From Prevotella sp. (GTDB taxonomy: Bacteria; Bacteroidota; Bacteroidia; Bacteroidales; Bacteroidaceae), in assembly GCA_017561825.1 (NCBI GenBank), contig JAFZBK010000005.1, positions 1 to 64,000 of the forward strand: a DNA stretch of 64,000 nucleotides. Reading direction: 5' to 3'. This document shows positions 24,184 through 33,873 of this stretch, piece after piece. The position numbers and the translations under genes are program-made. Within the stretch, counting starts at the first letter, position 1. Each line of letters opens with the position of its first letter. The notes beneath the pieces are model-generated. The model had not been told where the DNA came from. It did not search any database and saw nothing but the letters and a program-made list of their open reading frames with translations.

Positions 24184-24222
24184 CACCTTGAAACAGACAG
24201 ATGTAGTCGTTTCTGATGGTTC

Positions 24223-27039
24223 ATGAGGAATAAGACACTGATAATTCTTCTCCTGTTCGTCATCATAGGCATGATGGCGAATAGGGTTTATGGTTTCCAC
24301 GGTAACCATAGAGCCTATAGTTTCTCTATTCCTCAAGACAGCGATTCCATCAGTAATATCCCTGATACCCTTGCCATGGATTCCTTACAGCTGGCCATCT
24401 ATCGTCACAACAAGGCGGTGGATGATTCTATCCGTGCTGACAGTCTGAACAAAATGCGGAAGAATGCCATTGAGGCTCCCGTGAAATACACGGCCAAGGA
24501 CTCTCTGATCTATGATGCCACGACAAAGACAGCTCATCTCTTTGGTGATGCCCATGTGGAGTATCAGATCATGGACCTCCAAAGTGACAAGATCTATATG
24601 AGTCTTGACAGTAACCTGGTGTATGCCACCCCTTCCTATGCGGATTCCACGATGACGGAACTGGTTGGCAAGCCGGTATTCAAGATGGGACCAGACACGT
24701 ACGAGAACGATACAATCTCGTTCAATATCAAGACGAAGAAAGGCTTCATCAAGGATGTATATACGGAGCAGGAAGACGGATACCTGTTCAGTAAGCATGC
24801 CAAGCGCGATTCCACTGGCGTGCTCTATCTGGAGAAGGGACGTTATACTACCTGCGATGCCGATCATCCCGATTTCTACATCGCTCTGTCGCGAGCCAAG
24901 GTGCGTCCCAACAAGGATGTGGTGTTCGGTCCTGCCTACCTGGTGGTATGCGACGTACCCCTTCCCTTGGCTATTCCCTATGGCTTCTTCCCCTTTACGA
25001 AGAGCTACAGCAGTGGTTTCATCATGCCTACCTACGGTGATGAGAGTTCCAGGGGATTCTATCTGCGCGACGGCGGTTATTACCTCGCCCTGAGTGACAA
25101 ATGGGACCTGAAACTCCTGGGAGAGATCTACACCAAGGGCTCATGGGGTGTGAGTGCTGCCAGTAACTATCGCAAGCGCTATAAGTACTCAGGTAGTTTC
25201 TATTTCAGTTATCAGGACACGAAGAATGGTGACAAGGGAATGCCAGACTTCACCGAAGCGGAGAGCTTTAAGATCCAATGGAGTCATCGACAGGATGCCA
25301 AGGCGCATCCGTTCCACTCATTGTCGGCCAGCGTGAACTTCGCTACATCGAGCTACGAAAAGAACAACCTGTCGAGTTTGTATAACCCGCAGTCGATGAC
25401 ACAGAGTACGCGAACATCATCCGTTTCAATGAACACCACGTTCTCCAGTATCGGTATGACACTCACAGGAACGATGAACCTGAACCAGAACATGCGCGAC
25501 TCGACCATCGACCTGACCTTGCCCGACCTGAATATCTCCATCTCGCGATTCTATCCGTTCAAGCGGAAGAAAGCGGTGGGTGACGAGCGGTGGTACGAGA
25601 AGATTGCTGTGAGCTATACCGGTCAGATTTCCAACCGCATCTCTTCCAAGGAGAACATGATCATGCACTCGAGTCTGGTAAAGGACTGGCGGAACGGATT
25701 CAACCATTCTATTCCCATCCAAGCCAGCTTCACCTTGTTCAATGCCATCAACATAACTCCCTCGTTTAACTTCACCGACCGTATGTACACCAATCGTGTG
25801 GAGAAGTCGTGGGACGCAGAAAAACAGGTCGAAGTGCGCGACACCACCTATGGTTTCTATAATGCCTACAACTGGAATATGAGTCTGTCGGCATCCACGA
25901 AACTCTACGGCTTCTACCAACCATGGCAGAAACTATTCGGAAGTAAGGTTGGCCAGATCCGTCATGTGCTCACTCCTACCGTATCGTTTAACTACATGCC
26001 TGATTTCAGTGCGGCTCGTTATGGGTTCTGGAAGACTTATCAGAAGACGGATGCGAACGGAAATGTGTCGCTGGTGCAGTATTCTCCTTATGAGAACGGA
26101 ATGTTTGGTCATCCATCGAAAGGGAAGACGGGAAGCATCGGTTTCTCGTTACAGAACAACCTTGAGATGAAGATGAAGTCGGACAATGAGAAGGACTCAA
26201 TAGGATCAGGATACAAGAAGATCTTCTTGATTGACGACCTCACGTTGAACATGTCGTATAACATGGCAGCCAAGGAACGACCATGGAGTGACTTGGGTAT
26301 GAACCTGCGCTTGAAGCTCTCCAAGAACTACACCTTCAACGTGAACTCCTCGTTCGCCACCTATGCGTATGAACTCGATGAGAATGGTCATCCCTATGTG
26401 GGAACACATACAGAATACGGCTACGGTCGTTTCGGACGATTCCAGGGAATGACGCAGAACCTCTCCTTCACCCTTAACCCCGAGACCTTCAGAAAGTGGA
26501 TGGACAAACTTCAGGGCATTGGTCATAGCAAAGACAGCGATGATTCACTCGATGATGACGAGGACAATGAGGTGGAGACGAATATCGACAAAGACATGGA
26601 GCGAGGCAAACGGGGTGCGAAGAAGACAACGGGTAAGGCTGAGACAGATGCCGACGGCTATATGCTGTTCTCCTTGCCATGGTCAATCTCTGTAGGTTAT
26701 GGTGTCACCATGCGTGAGAATACGGGTGGTAAATTCAACACCAAGACGATGCGCTATCCGTATAAGTTCACACAGAATCTGAACTTCAGTGGTAATATCC
26801 GTATCAGTGACGGGTGGAACATCACGTTCTCCAGTGGTTACGATTTCGATGTGCATAAACTGAGTATGACAACGGCCTCGCTGTCGCGCGACCTCCATTG
26901 CTTCAACATGTCATGCTCGGTGGTGATTGCTCCTTATACCTCTTATAACTTCTCCTTCCGTTGTAATGCCGCCACACTTACAGATGCTTTGAAATACGAT
27001 AAGCGCAGCGGATATACTAATACCATTCAATGGTATTAG
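24223..27039 (+). CDS. lptD: LPS-assembly protein LptD-like outer-membrane barrel
   Basis: 938 residues. A signal-like N-terminal helix (1-24) is followed by a periplasmic OstA-type beta-jellyroll (about 85-260: YDATTKTAHLFGDAHVEYQI, KPVFKMGPDTYENDTISFNI) and the LptD barrel (about 270-938), with IPYGFFPFTKSYSSGFIMPT conserved in Bacteroidetes LptD. A strongly acidic, Lys-rich loop (about 768-800: DDSLDDDEDNEVETNIDKDM) precedes the last strands, and the end IQWY is a typical aromatic closing strand. It inserts lipopolysaccharide into the outer leaflet. Confidence 0.9.
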   Translation: MRNKTLIILLLFVIIGMMANRVYGFHGNHRAYSFSIPQDSDSISNIPDTLAMDSLQLAIYRHNKAVDDSIRADSLNKMRKNAIEAPVKYTAKDSLIYDATTKTAHLFGDAHVEYQIMDLQSDKIYMSLDSNLVYATPSYADSTMTELVGKPVFKMGPDTYENDTISFNIKTKKGFIKDVYTEQEDGYLFSKHAKRDSTGVLYLEKGRYTTCDADHPDFYIALSRAKVRPNKDVVFGPAYLVVCDVPLPLAIPYGFFPFTKSYSSGFIMPTYGDESSRGFYLRDGGYYLALSDKWDLKLLGEIYTKGSWGVSAASNYRKRYKYSGSFYFSYQDTKNGDKGMPDFTEAESFKIQWSHRQDAKAHPFHSLSASVNFATSSYEKNNLSSLYNPQSMTQSTRTSSVSMNTTFSSIGMTLTGTMNLNQNMRDSTIDLTLPDLNISISRFYPFKRKKAVGDERWYEKIAVSYTGQISNRISSKENMIMHSSLVKDWRNGFNHSIPIQASFTLFNAINITPSFNFTDRMYTNRVEKSWDAEKQVEVRDTTYGFYNAYNWNMSLSASTKLYGFYQPWQKLFGSKVGQIRHVLTPTVSFNYMPDFSAARYGFWKTYQKTDANGNVSLVQYSPYENGMFGHPSKGKTGSIGFSLQNNLEMKMKSDNEKDSIGSGYKKIFLIDDLTLNMSYNMAAKERPWSDLGMNLRLKLSKNYTFNVNSSFATYAYELDENGHPYVGTHTEYGYGRFGRFQGMTQNLSFTLNPETFRKWMDKLQGIGHSKDSDDSLDDDEDNEVETNIDKDMERGKRGAKKTTGKAETDADGYMLFSLPWSISVGYGVTMRENTGGKFNTKTMRYPYKFTQNLNFSGNIRISDGWNITFSSGYDFDVHKLSMTTASLSRDLHCFNMSCSVVIAPYTSYNFSFRCNAATLTDALKYDKRSGYTNTIQWY

Positions 27040-27040
27040 A

Positions 27041-27068
27041 ATTGACAATTGACAATTGATAATTGACA
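27041..27068. repeat. 7-bp tandem array between lptD and the antiporter gene
   Basis: Units ATTGACA, ATTGACA, ATTGATA, ATTGACA fill the 30-bp gap between the convergent stop codons of lptD (27039) and the CPA2 antiporter (27070). Confidence 0.9.
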
Positions 27069-27069
27069 G

Positions 27070-29328
27070 TTAGGAGCGGGTAATGCGTTGAATATCCTCT
27101 ATCTCTCCTACAATCCATAGGATGTCTCCCTTTTGGAAACGGTAGGTTGACTTCACCTGCGAAAGATTCTCCTTTCCTTCTTCTATACCCACAACCATAC
27201 AATTGTACTGATCGCGGATACCGCTTTCCTGTAAGGTCTTGCCGATAAACGGACTGCTTCCGCTGATGATGATACTGCGTAGCTTCATCTCGCGCTTCTC
27301 CAGTTCATGATCCTCTTCCATCACCTCTTCTTGAATAGCTTGTTGGAAGGTGGTCAACTGGTCGTCGCTACCAATCACCTGGAGTATGTCACCTGGGAAG
27401 ATGAGCGATTCTCCGTCGGGAATGTTCAGTCGGTGGTTTGCCCTGAGGATACTGCTCACATGAATCCCGTATTTCTTTCCTAAGTTCAGTTGCTTCAAGG
27501 TCTTACCCATCCAGAGCGAGCCGGCGGGAATCTCGAAGTCGGCTATATGGATATTACGGTCGAGCAGCTTCCCCTCATACAATGGTCGTTTATGTCCATG
27601 CACCTGCGCCTCGATGTCGCGCGAGCGGAGGTTGAGGATGAACAGACGTTCCAGACCGATACTCCTTTTCTTGATCCATCGTGAAAAGACCATGAGCATA
27701 ACAGCGATGACTCCAATGGTGATCATGATGGCATTGCTGAACCGTGTGAGGTAGTTACAGATATAGAAGATGAAGGCTACGGCGATAATTACGCGCACCA
27801 GAACAGTGAAGAGCAGGGGGATGCGGTTCACGTTACTCTCTGCCCATAGTGCCTTGAACTCCTCACTGTGGTTCTTCTTCATCACCATGGCACGTAGGAA
27901 AGGAGAGATGAAGAGCACGGTAAGTACTCCCGTGATGGCGTTGGCATACCAATGCAGTTCCCATCCCGGTAACAACTTTCGTGTAAAGGGTAGAACGAAG
28001 GTGAACATCAGGGTGATGGTGGCAGCTGATAAGATGCCATAAACCAAGGTAATCCGTCCCAACTGCAGGAGCAGTTTCTTCCATTTGCTTTGCTCGGTGG
28101 TGTTCGGATGACTCATAGTGAGATGATTCAACGAGCGCACCCATTTCGGAGGCAGTCGTTTCTCCAACTGATTATAGGCGGGTGTGGCCAACCGGATCAT
28201 ATACGGTGTAAGGAAGGTGGTGATGACACTCACGGCTACGACGACAGGGTAGAGGAACTTGCCGATAACTCCCAATGATAATCCTAAGGATGCGATGATG
28301 AATGAGAACTCACCGATCTGTGCCATGGAGAAACCGCATTTCATGGCCGACTTCATCGTCTCGCCGCCCAGCATGAAGGCCAGTGAACCGAAGATGGCCT
28401 GACCAATGAGGATGGTCAAGACGAGGGTGATGATCGGCAGTGCATATTCCACTAGGATATGCGGATCAACGAGCATACCTACTGATACGAAGAAGATGGC
28501 TCCGAAGAGATTCTTCACCGGCTCCACCAATCGGATGATCTTATCCGCCTCGATGGTCTCTGCCAGAATGCTACCCATCACAAAGGCACCGAAGGCACTA
28601 CTGAATCCCACCTTCGTGGAGAACACAGCCATGGCGCAACAGAGTCCTAACGACACAATCAGTAGCATCTCGTTGTTCATCTGCCTACGCATCCTGCGCA
28701 GGAACAGCGGGATGGCAAAGATACCCACCACGAACCACAGAATCAGGAAGAAGGTGATCTTGATGACCGATTGCAGCATCTGTCCACCGTTCGGACTGTT
28801 TCCACTGGCAATGGCACTCAGCATCACCATCATGACGATGGCCAGGATGTCTTCGAGGATGAGCACGCTCATCACCCTTCCGGCGAACTGCTGCTGTCGC
28901 AGTCCGAGATCATCAAACGCCTTATAGATAATCGTTGTTGAGCTCATGGCGAGCATACCGCCCAGGAAGATGCAGTCCATCTTCCCCCAACCGAAGAGAT
29001 GCCCCGTCAGGATACCGAGCATCATCATGCAGAAGATGATGGTGACGGTGGAGATAATCGGCGATGCACCCATCCTCAGGATCTTCTTGAACGAGAAGTC
29101 AAGACCTAAGGAAAACAATAGGAACATCACACCGATATCAGCCCAGGTGTGGATATCGGCTGTATCAACGACAGAAGCCACGTAGGGCATATGCGGACTC
29201 ACCAGAAAACCGGCCACCACATACCCTAATACCAACGGTTGCTTGAGTCGTTTGAATACCAGCGTAACGATGCCGGCCACCATGAGGATGAGGGCCAGGT
29301 CTTTGATCAGTGCGGGCAGCTCGTTCAT
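27070..29328 (-). CDS. CPA2-family cation:proton antiporter with two TrkA-C domains
   Basis: 752 residues. About 12 membrane helices of the Na+/H+ exchanger fold cover about 5-395 (LGYVVAGFLVSPHMPY, DIGVMFLLFSLGLDFSFKKI, SVLILEDILAIVMMVM). There are more helices at about 425-550, then two TrkA-C domains (about 595-675: DFEIPAGSLWMGKTLKQLNL, and about 690-750: GSSPFIGKTLQESGIRDQYN). It resembles KefB/KefC-type K+/H+ exchangers without a TrkA-N domain. It probably regulates internal pH or K+. Its ATG lies 5 nt after the pepT stop. Confidence 0.9.
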   Translation of the reverse strand: MNELPALIKDLALILMVAGIVTLVFKRLKQPLVLGYVVAGFLVSPHMPYVASVVDTADIHTWADIGVMFLLFSLGLDFSFKKILRMGASPIISTVTIIFCMMMLGILTGHLFGWGKMDCIFLGGMLAMSSTTIIYKAFDDLGLRQQQFAGRVMSVLILEDILAIVMMVMLSAIASGNSPNGGQMLQSVIKITFFLILWFVVGIFAIPLFLRRMRRQMNNEMLLIVSLGLCCAMAVFSTKVGFSSAFGAFVMGSILAETIEADKIIRLVEPVKNLFGAIFFVSVGMLVDPHILVEYALPIITLVLTILIGQAIFGSLAFMLGGETMKSAMKCGFSMAQIGEFSFIIASLGLSLGVIGKFLYPVVVAVSVITTFLTPYMIRLATPAYNQLEKRLPPKWVRSLNHLTMSHPNTTEQSKWKKLLLQLGRITLVYGILSAATITLMFTFVLPFTRKLLPGWELHWYANAITGVLTVLFISPFLRAMVMKKNHSEEFKALWAESNVNRIPLLFTVLVRVIIAVAFIFYICNYLTRFSNAIMITIGVIAVMLMVFSRWIKKRSIGLERLFILNLRSRDIEAQVHGHKRPLYEGKLLDRNIHIADFEIPAGSLWMGKTLKQLNLGKKYGIHVSSILRANHRLNIPDGESLIFPGDILQVIGSDDQLTTFQQAIQEEVMEEDHELEKREMKLRSIIISGSSPFIGKTLQESGIRDQYNCMVVGIEEGKENLSQVKSTYRFQKGDILWIVGEIEDIQRITRS

Positions 29329-29333
29329 CTCAA

Positions 29334-30557
29334 TTAATCATTGTAGTTTGCCGTGAGCTCGCAGATCTTCACGATCACCTGCATGGCTTTCTCCATCACC
29401 TGAACGCTGACAAACTCAAACGGTCCGTGGAAGTTCACGCCACCGGCGAAGATGTTAGGACAGGGGAGTCCTTTGAAAGAGAGCTGTGCACCATCGGTAC
29501 CTCCACGGATAGGACGGACACGTGGCGGAACGTCGCAAGCCTGCATGGCTTTCAGCACCACATCAATCACGTGCATGTTCGGGTCGATCTTCTCTTTCAT
29601 GTTATAGTACTGGTCCTTGATATCAGCCGTTACCGTACCTTCCCCGTATTTCTCGTTCATCTTGTCGGTACAGAGCTGCATCATACGCTTACGGTCCTCG
29701 AACTTTTCACGGTCGTGATCACGGATGATAAAGCTCAGCTTGGCACTCTCCGTACAACTCTCCATACCCGTGATATGATAGAAGCCCTCATAGCCTTCCG
29801 TCTCCTCAGGTGTCTCTCCCTCGGGCAACAAGGCGATGAACTCAGCCGCCAGTCGGCTTGCATTGATCATCTTTCCCTTGGCATAGCCCGGATGCACGCT
29901 CACACCCTTGATTTGGATCTTCGCGCTGGCAGCGTTGAAGTTCTCAAACTCCAGTTCGCCCAGGTCACCACCATCGATGGTGTAGGCCCATTCGCAGCCG
30001 AACTTCTCCACATCGAAATGATGTGCGCCCATACCAATCTCCTCATCGGGGTTGAAGCCCATGCGGATATCGCCGTGCAGAATCTCCTTATGGTCGCGCA
30101 GCCAGCACATGGCCTGCACAATCTCAGCAATACCCGCCTTGTCATCTGCGCCCAACAGGGTAGTACCGTCGGTCACGATCAGGTCTTCTCCCACATGTTG
30201 CAGTAGTTCGGGGAACTTCTGGGGTGATGAGATGATGCCCGGCGACAGCTCGATATCACTGCCGTTATAACCACTCACGATACTCGGTTTGATGTCCGCT
30301 CCGCTACAATCTGGCGAGGTGTCATAATGAGAGATGAAGCCGATGGTAGGCACCTCTTTCTTGGTGTTCGACTTCAACGTAGCATAGATATAGCCCATCT
30401 CATCCATCTCCACATCGGCAAAGCCTTCGTGTTCCAACTCTTCTTTCAGATACTTGGCAAATACCAGCTGTTTGGATGTACTGGGAACGGTTGTACTCTC
30501 TTCGCTCGACTGTGTGTCGAACTTCACGTAATTGAGAAATCTTTCAGTAATATTCAT
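29334..30557 (-). CDS. pepT: Peptidase T (tripeptide aminopeptidase)
   Basis: 407 residues, M20B family, cytosolic di-zinc enzyme cleaving N-terminal residues from tripeptides. Visible signature parts: [13 protein letters not shown] (His, Asp), [14 protein letters not shown] (bridging Asp), [13 protein letters not shown] (catalytic and ligand Glu pair), [11 protein letters not shown], and the C-terminal [20 protein letters not shown] with FHGPFEFV. It lies in the tolC-macAB operon, 14 nt after the permease gene. Confidence 0.97.
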   Translation of the reverse strand: MNITERFLNYVKFDTQSSEESTTVPSTSKQLVFAKYLKEELEHEGFADVEMDEMGYIYATLKSNTKKEVPTIGFISHYDTSPDCSGADIKPSIVSGYNGSDIELSPGIISSPQKFPELLQHVGEDLIVTDGTTLLGADDKAGIAEIVQAMCWLRDHKEILHGDIRMGFNPDEEIGMGAHHFDVEKFGCEWAYTIDGGDLGELEFENFNAASAKIQIKGVSVHPGYAKGKMINASRLAAEFIALLPEGETPEETEGYEGFYHITGMESCTESAKLSFIIRDHDREKFEDRKRMMQLCTDKMNEKYGEGTVTADIKDQYYNMKEKIDPNMHVIDVVLKAMQACDVPPRVRPIRGGTDGAQLSFKGLPCPNIFAGGVNFHGPFEFVSVQVMEKAMQVIVKICELTANYND

Positions 30558-30571
30558 AGGATTGTTTTTTA

Positions 30572-31789
30572 TTATTCATGACGGATAGCCTCGATAGGAT
30601 CCATGTTGGCGGCTTTCTGCGCAGGGATGTAGCCGAAGAGCACACCGATGAATACACATACGAGGAAGGATACATAGATGCTCCATGCGGGAACACTTGA
30701 CGGCATGCCGAACGACGACATGAACATGCTGACGCCTATACCGACAAGCACGCCTATAAGACCGCCCGTTACGGATATGAGCACCGACTCGATGAGGAAC
30801 TGCAGTGAGATAACTGGTCCTGTGGCACCTACAGCCATACGCAGACCGATCTCCTTGGTACGTTCCGTAACGCTCACGAGCATGATGTTCATGATGCCGA
30901 TACCGGCCACGAGCAATGAGAAGGCGGCTGCCACCACGAGGATGATCGTCACAGTGTCCATCGTTGACGACATCGTCTCCATCATCTCTGCCTGGGAACG
31001 GATGGTGAAGTCATCTTCCGCATCGTCCTTCAGTTTATGGTTGTCGCGCAGGATCTGCGTGAGTTCCTCGATGGCGGCATCCGACAGTTCCTCAGTAACC
31101 GCCGAGCAGACAATACTGGAGAAATAGGTCTGGGCGGCGATACGTTTCATCACTGTGGTATAGGGAGCGATGATCACGTTGTCCTGATCCATACCCCATG
31201 AGTTGTAACCCTTCGACTTCAGTACACCCACGATGCGCATGGGTATGCTTTTGAAGCGGATGGTCTTGCCGATGGGATCGGTGTTCTCGCCAAAGAGATC
31301 CTTCACAATGGTGGTACCCACCACACACACCTTTCCTGCTTTCTTGATGTCTTCCTCCGTGAAGCACTCGCCCTCATCGATGGTCCATTGACGGATCTCG
31401 AGGTAATCGATGGATTCACCATACATCGAGGCATTGGTATTGTTGTTTCCATAGATGGCCTGTCCGCTGGCGGTTACCTCGGGCGACACCTTCGTTACGA
31501 ACTTCTTCTCTTTCATGATCCGTTCATAATCAGCCATCTTCAGTGTCTGCATGCTCGACGGGTCTTGTCTTACACCACCTCGCATGTCGGCACCCGGACG
31601 GATGGTCAGCAGGTTGGTACCCATGGTGGACAGCTCCTTGCGGATGCTCTCTTTCGATCCCTGTCCGATGGCCATCATGATGATGACCGCCGCCACGCCG
31701 ATGATGATACCCAGCATGGAGAGGAACGACCGCATCTTGTTGTTGCCCACGGCCTTCAGACTCACCTTAAACAAATTCAGTATATTCAT
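30572..31789 (-). CDS. MacB-type ABC transporter permease
   Basis: 405 residues with the MacB/FtsX topology: one N-terminal helix (about 18-40, [18 protein letters not shown]), a large periplasmic MacB_PCD domain (about 45-245), then three C-terminal helices ([60 protein letters not shown]). With the ATPase, MacA-like adaptor and TolC-like channel upstream it completes a tripartite mechanotransmission exporter. The substrate is unknown; family members move macrolides, peptides or heme precursors. Confidence 0.93.
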   Translation of the reverse strand: MNILNLFKVSLKAVGNNKMRSFLSMLGIIIGVAAVIIMMAIGQGSKESIRKELSTMGTNLLTIRPGADMRGGVRQDPSSMQTLKMADYERIMKEKKFVTKVSPEVTASGQAIYGNNNTNASMYGESIDYLEIRQWTIDEGECFTEEDIKKAGKVCVVGTTIVKDLFGENTDPIGKTIRFKSIPMRIVGVLKSKGYNSWGMDQDNVIIAPYTTVMKRIAAQTYFSSIVCSAVTEELSDAAIEELTQILRDNHKLKDDAEDDFTIRSQAEMMETMSSTMDTVTIILVVAAAFSLLVAGIGIMNIMLVSVTERTKEIGLRMAVGATGPVISLQFLIESVLISVTGGLIGVLVGIGVSMFMSSFGMPSSVPAWSIYVSFLVCVFIGVLFGYIPAQKAANMDPIEAIRHE

Positions 31790-31800
31790 TTCTTTGAACT

Positions 31801-32556
31801 TTAATCATCCTGCGGTGCAGGCAACTGAGCCAGTGCCTCGGCAGCCGACTTGATATTCGTATTGATGGTATCCTCGCGGATCTTACCGTCGCGCAGGTTG
31901 ATGTTCCTGCTCGAGTACTCGGCAATCTCCGGGTTGTGGGTCACGAAGATGATGGTGTTACCTTGCTTGTAGAGCTCCTGGAACAGCACCAGCATCTCGA
32001 ACGAGGTGCGGGTATCGAGGTTACCCGTTGCCTCGTCGGCAAGGAGCACGGCAGGATCGTTCACCAGGGCACGGGCGATGGCCACGCGCTGCATCTGTCC
32101 ACCCGACATCTGGTTCGACTTATGGTACATACGGTCACCTAACCCTACAGCCTCCAGTGCTTTGATGGCCCGTTCCCGTCGCTCCGAAGCAGATATCTCC
32201 GAGTTATACATCAGGGGCAGCTCCACATTCTCAAGCGCGGTGGTCTTGGGAAGCAGGTTGTAGGTCTGGAACACAAAGCCGATCTTCCTGTTACGCAGAC
32301 GGGCCCGCTGGGTCTTCGACATGGAGCGTACGGAGATACCGTCGAGGAAATACTCACCGCTGGTGGGCGTGTCAAGACATCCCAACTGGTTCAGCAGGGT
32401 GGACTTGCCAGAACCCGAGGTACCTTGGATGGTGACAAACTCCCCCTCGTAGATCTTGAACGATACGCCACGCAGTGCCTTGACGGTCTCGCTACCCACC
32501 TGGAAGTAGCGTTTCACGTTCTGCAGTTCAATGACGACCTTTCTATTCTCTTCCAT
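31801..32556 (-). CDS. MacB-type ABC transporter ATPase
   Basis: 251 residues. Walker [16 protein letters not shown] (about 45), the MacB/LolD-type Q-loop [18 protein letters not shown], signature [15 protein letters not shown], Walker [14 protein letters not shown] and switch His in [14 protein letters not shown] are all present, so it should be active. It is separate from the permease, unlike the fused E. coli MacB. It lies 2 nt after the adaptor gene and 11 nt before the permease gene. Confidence 0.94.
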   Translation of the reverse strand: MEENRKVVIELQNVKRYFQVGSETVKALRGVSFKIYEGEFVTIQGTSGSGKSTLLNQLGCLDTPTSGEYFLDGISVRSMSKTQRARLRNRKIGFVFQTYNLLPKTTALENVELPLMYNSEISASERRERAIKALEAVGLGDRMYHKSNQMSGGQMQRVAIARALVNDPAVLLADEATGNLDTRTSFEMLVLFQELYKQGNTIIFVTHNPEIAEYSSRNINLRDGKIREDTINTNIKSAAEALAQLPAPQDD

Positions 32557-32558
32557 AA

Positions 32559-33767
32559 TTATTGCGGTCTTCTGTTTTGCTGACTGTTTCTGTTGTTGCT
32601 GCTTGGCGGTCTGGGCATGAACGGGTTGTTACTCTGCTCACCACTGGGCAACATCTCACTTTGTCCGCTGATAGAGAAGTCGGTCAACACCTCTGTCCCT
32701 TCCTTGATGCCGCTCAAGATCTCGGTGGTCACACCATTGGTGGTTCCGATCTCCACGGCATGTGCGACGAATGTTTCACCTTCTTTTGTCCACAGCTTAT
32801 GATCAGCATGACAGTCCTTGATCTCTTGTCCTTCCTTCAAGAGGGCTGCATTGGGTGTGAAGCGGAGTGCCTTGGCGGGAGCGGTGAGCACATTGTTCTT
32901 CTCCAAGGTGAAGATGGTGACGTTGGCGGTCAAACCCGGTTTCAGCTTGAGGTCGTTGTTCCTTGCGGAGATCACCACCTCGTAGGTCACCACATTACTT
33001 TCCGTGGTGGCCTCCTGACGTACCTGCTGTACGGCTCCGTTGAAGGTGTCATCAGGGAAGGCATCCACAGTGAACGACACGCGCTGTCCTTCCTTCACAC
33101 CACCGATATCAGCCTCGTCGATCTTGGCAATCACGCGCATGTCGGTCAGGTCCTTGGCGATCACGAACAGCTCAGGGGTGTTGAATGATGAGGCCACCGT
33201 CTGTCCTTCCTCCACTGATTTGGAGAGCACGACACCATCGATGGGTGAGGTGATGGTGGCATAGCCGAGGTTCGTCTGTGCCCTTCTCACGTTCTCGCGG
33301 GCCTGCGATACCTGTTGCTGTGCCTGCTGGTAGTTGAGTCGTGCACTCTCAAACTCATCCGCACTCACCAGTCCTTTGTCATACAGTGTCTTGAACCTGT
33401 TGAAGTTAGCGAGCTGGTAGTTGAGTGCGCTCTGTGTAGATGACAGGTTTGCCTTGGCGGTGTTGAGCTCACTCATCAGGTTCGTCTTGTCGAGTTCGGC
33501 AATCACCTGCCCCTTCTTCACCACGCTGTTGTAGTCAACATACAGCTTGCTCACGATACCTGACACCTGCGTACCTACTGTTACAGAGGTTACCGGTTCA
33601 ATGGTTCCTGTGGCGGTAATGCTGGTATGGATATTTGCCACCTCCACTTTTGCGGTCTCGAACGACACCTCCTCTTTCTTCTTGTGGCCACCGAAGAGTA
33701 GCCAGGCGATGATGGCAGCCAACACGATGGCTCCCACCACATACCATAATTTCCTGTTCTTCTTCAT
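32559..33767 (-). CDS. MacA-like periplasmic adaptor (RND/HlyD family)
   Basis: 402 residues. An N-terminal membrane anchor (about 7-25, WYVVGAIVLAAIIAWLLFG) is followed by the lipoyl halves (TGTIEPVTSVTVGTQVSGIV and YATITSPIDGVVLSKSVEEG) flanking a helical hairpin (about 105-165, rich in Gln/Ala), then a beta-barrel and a membrane-proximal domain. The C-terminal tail (about 375-402) is Pro/Asn/Gln/Arg-rich. It links the inner-membrane ABC transporter to the TolC-like channel encoded just upstream. Confidence 0.93.
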   Translation of the reverse strand: MKKNRKLWYVVGAIVLAAIIAWLLFGGHKKKEEVSFETAKVEVANIHTSITATGTIEPVTSVTVGTQVSGIVSKLYVDYNSVVKKGQVIAELDKTNLMSELNTAKANLSSTQSALNYQLANFNRFKTLYDKGLVSADEFESARLNYQQAQQQVSQARENVRRAQTNLGYATITSPIDGVVLSKSVEEGQTVASSFNTPELFVIAKDLTDMRVIAKIDEADIGGVKEGQRVSFTVDAFPDDTFNGAVQQVRQEATTESNVVTYEVVISARNNDLKLKPGLTANVTIFTLEKNNVLTAPAKALRFTPNAALLKEGQEIKDCHADHKLWTKEGETFVAHAVEIGTTNGVTTEILSGIKEGTEVLTDFSISGQSEMLPSGEQSNNPFMPRPPSSNNRNSQQNRRPQ

Positions 33768-33782
33768 GCTATATCTTTGAAC

Positions 33783-33873
33783 TTAATTTTTAATTTTTAA
33801 TCTTTGAACTTTGAACTTTGATCTTTGAACTTTAATTCTTAATCTTTCATCTTTCATCTTTCATCTTTAATTT
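33783..33873. repeat. Thirteen-unit 7-bp array between tolC and macA genes
   Basis: Thirteen consecutive heptamers of the types TTAATTT, TTAATCT, TTGAACT, TTGATCT and TTCATCT span 91 bp. The last three or so lie inside the tolC-like gene, where they encode its final residues (KDER) and the stop codon at 33854-33856. This is the longest such array in the window. Confidence 0.95.

Noticed and set aside
29310..30206. 298-codon open frame antisense to pepT
   Set aside because: pepT on the other strand has all catalytic motifs; the antisense frame has none and no start signals.
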